Source: VXNE01 sp965248075
GTDB taxonomy: Bacteria > Pseudomonadota > Gammaproteobacteria > Pseudomonadales > Azotimanducaceae
Direction of reading: 5' to 3'
DNA length: 64,000 nt
Assembly (NCBI GenBank): GCA_965248075.1
Contig: CBDFIL010000002.1
Location: 1,054,001-1,118,000, forward strand
Part shown: one piece after another, positions 62,773 to 64,000 of the stretch
Numbering within the stretch: position 1 is the stretch's first letter
How the letters are laid out: every line of letters begins with the position of its first letter
Made by a program: the position numbers and the translations under genes
The notes under the pieces: model-generated
Told to the model about the DNA's origin: nothing
What the model saw: only the letters and a program-made list of their open reading frames with translations
Database searches by the model: none

Positions 62773-64000
62773 CGTACCGCTCGCGGCGCGCATGCGGCCG
62801 ACGTCGCTGGACGGCTTCGTCGGCCAACGGCACCTGCTCGGTCCGGGACGGCCGCTGGCGCGGTTGGCGGAATCGGGCCGCGTCGCCTCGATGATCCTGT
62901 GGGGACCGCCCGGCACCGGCAAGACGACCCTCGCGCGGATACTCGCCGCCGCCGCCGGAGCCCGCTGGGCGAGTCTCTCCGCTGTCCTGGCGGGCGTCCG
63001 CGATGTCCGTGCCGCGATCGAGGACGCGCGCTTGCACGCGAGTGCGACGACGGTGCTTTTCATCGACGAGGTGCACCGCTTCAACAAGGCGCAGCAGGAC
63101 GCGTTCCTGCCGCATGTGGAGCGGGGCACGGTCGTATTCGTCGGCGCGACCACGGAGAATCCGTCGTTCGAGGTGAACGCGGCCCTGCTGTCGCGCACCC
63201 GGGTCTACGTCCTGCGCTCCCTGGACGCCGACGACCTCGAAACTCTGGCACGGCGGGCGCTGGACACCGAACTGGGCGGGCTCGGCATCGAAGACGAGGC
63301 CTTGCGTCTGCTGCTCGCCGCCGCGGACGGGGATGCGCGCCGGGTACTGAATACCCTGGAGATGGCCGCGCAGCTGGCGGACGACACCATCTCCCACGAG
63401 CACGTCGCCCACGCCAGTGGCCAGGACTATCGGCGTTTCGACAAGGGCGGGGATGCCTTCTACGACCAGATTTCCGCGCTGCACAAGGCGGTGCGTGGCA
63501 GCGCACCGGACGCGGCCCTGTACTGGCTGGCGCGCATGCTCGACGGGGGGTGCGATCCGCTGTACGTCGCGCGGCGCGTCGCCCGCATGGCGAGCGAGGA
63601 CATCGGCAATGCGGACCCACGGGGACTGCAACTGGCCATGGACGCGTGGGAGGCATACCGCCGGCTCGGCTCGCCGGAAGGCGAACTGGCCCTGGCGCAG
63701 GCCGTCGTGTACCTGGCCAGCGTGCCGAAGAGCAACGCGGTCCACGAGGCGTTCAACGCCGCCCGCGAATACGTGCGCACCCATCCGGGTTACCAGGTAC
63801 CGTTACGATTGCGGAACGCGCCGACGCGACTGAGCAAACAGCTCGGCCATGGCGAGGGCTATCGCTACGCCCATGACGAACCCGACGGCTACGCCGCCGG
63901 GGAACGGTATTTCCCGGACGAGATGGAAGAGCTGCGCTTCTACGAGCCCGCGGATCGAGGACTCGAACGCAAAGTCCGGGAGAGATTGGCTACACTACGC
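62747..64000 (+). CDS. rarA: Replication-associated recombination protein RarA (partial)
   Basis: RarA (MgsA) is an AAA+ ATPase of the clamp-loader group that acts at stalled forks. The frame from ATG 62747 (MSDPLSHTDVPLAARMRP) reads 418 codons to the window edge without a stop. It shows Walker A GPPGTGKTT, Walker B FIDEVHRF, the sensor GATTENPS and RVLNTLEMAAQLA. E. coli RarA has 447 residues, so about 30 are probably missing at the end. It overlaps lolA, so translation is probably coupled. Confidence 0.95.
   Translation, partial: MSDPLSHTDVPLAARMRPTSLDGFVGQRHLLGPGRPLARLAESGRVASMILWGPPGTGKTTLARILAAAAGARWASLSAVLAGVRDVRAAIEDARLHASATTVLFIDEVHRFNKAQQDAFLPHVERGTVVFVGATTENPSFEVNAALLSRTRVYVLRSLDADDLETLARRALDTELGGLGIEDEALRLLLAAADGDARRVLNTLEMAAQLADDTISHEHVAHASGQDYRRFDKGGDAFYDQISALHKAVRGSAPDAALYWLARMLDGGCDPLYVARRVARMASEDIGNADPRGLQLAMDAWEAYRRLGSPEGELALAQAVVYLASVPKSNAVHEAFNAAREYVRTHPGYQVPLRLRNAPTRLSKQLGHGEGYRYAHDEPDGYAAGERYFPDEMEELRFYEPADRGLERKVRERLATLR

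Overview
The window is a GC-rich stretch (about two thirds G+C by eye) of a bacterial chromosome, almost certainly a gammaproteobacterium outside the enterics. Gene content and order match the Pseudomonas/Escherichia core backbone: folD, a tRNA Pro-Arg-His cluster, tig-clpP-clpX-lon-hupB-ppiD, mltD/yafS-rnhA-dnaQ, and icd, cspD, clpS-clpA, infA, bpt, aat, trxB, ftsK, lolA, rarA. ThrH, a DUF934 protein beside cysI, an iron-sulfur type CysH and a PA4642-like protein also point to the Pseudomonas side. The genus cannot be named from this sequence. Many genes start with GTG or TTG, and several neighbours overlap by four bases (GTGA).

Layout. 1-2.5 kb: tail of an unknown gene, miaE, and folD-lpxH on the minus strand. 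2.6-3.3 kb: three tRNA genes. 3.4-12 kb: trigger factor, the ClpXP and Lon proteases, HU and the membrane chaperone PpiD (protein quality control). 12-17 kb: a small inverted-repeat element, mltD, then methyltransferase-rnhA-dnaQ-nudC. 17-23 kb: a sterol-carrier-like protein, sohB, an acryloyl-CoA reductase, a cation/proton antiporter, and cysI with its DUF934 partner. 23.2-29.7 kb: repeat-rich spacer, a tiny membrane protein, metH, and a HipB/HipA toxin-antitoxin pair with a conspicuously AT-rich control region. 29.8-33.3 kb: nfuA behind a likely IscR site, an aroG-type DAHP synthase behind a leader-peptide attenuator, and rimO. 33.3-35.3 kb: an insertion sequence. 35.4-40.5 kb: small membrane protein, TerB-like, J-domain and VWA proteins, DUF465, a 5'-nucleotidase and a DUF3604 protein. 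40.7-45.1 kb: cysB, a thioredoxin-like protein, cysH, thrH and aceA. 45.2-49.5 kb: a purB-acetyltransferase fusion, mnmA, moaCDE. 49.5-51.7 kb: a second insertion sequence. 51.8-64 kb: icd through rarA (cut by the window end).

Accessory content is mostly mobile or repetitive. Two different ISAs1-type insertion sequences encode transposases that carry an N-terminal DUF4338 (DruA-like) domain. Both are bounded by imperfect inverted repeats and perfect 10-bp target duplications. In one, the reading frame crosses a dnaX-type slippery heptamer, which suggests a programmed -1 frameshift. The other is broken by an 8-bp tandem duplication. Three short repeat families (a cruciform CTAG-ended element, a five-hairpin element, and a REP-like hairpin pair) sit at or on stop codons of core genes.

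Functionally the window combines protein turnover (ClpXP, ClpAPS, Lon, N-end-rule transferases Bpt and Aat), sulfur assimilation (CysB, CysH, CysI, DUF934, MetH), iron-sulfur biogenesis (NfuA), the isocitrate branch point (Icd and AceA), cofactor synthesis (MoaCDE, FolD) and replication/division (DnaQ, RnhA, FtsK, RarA).
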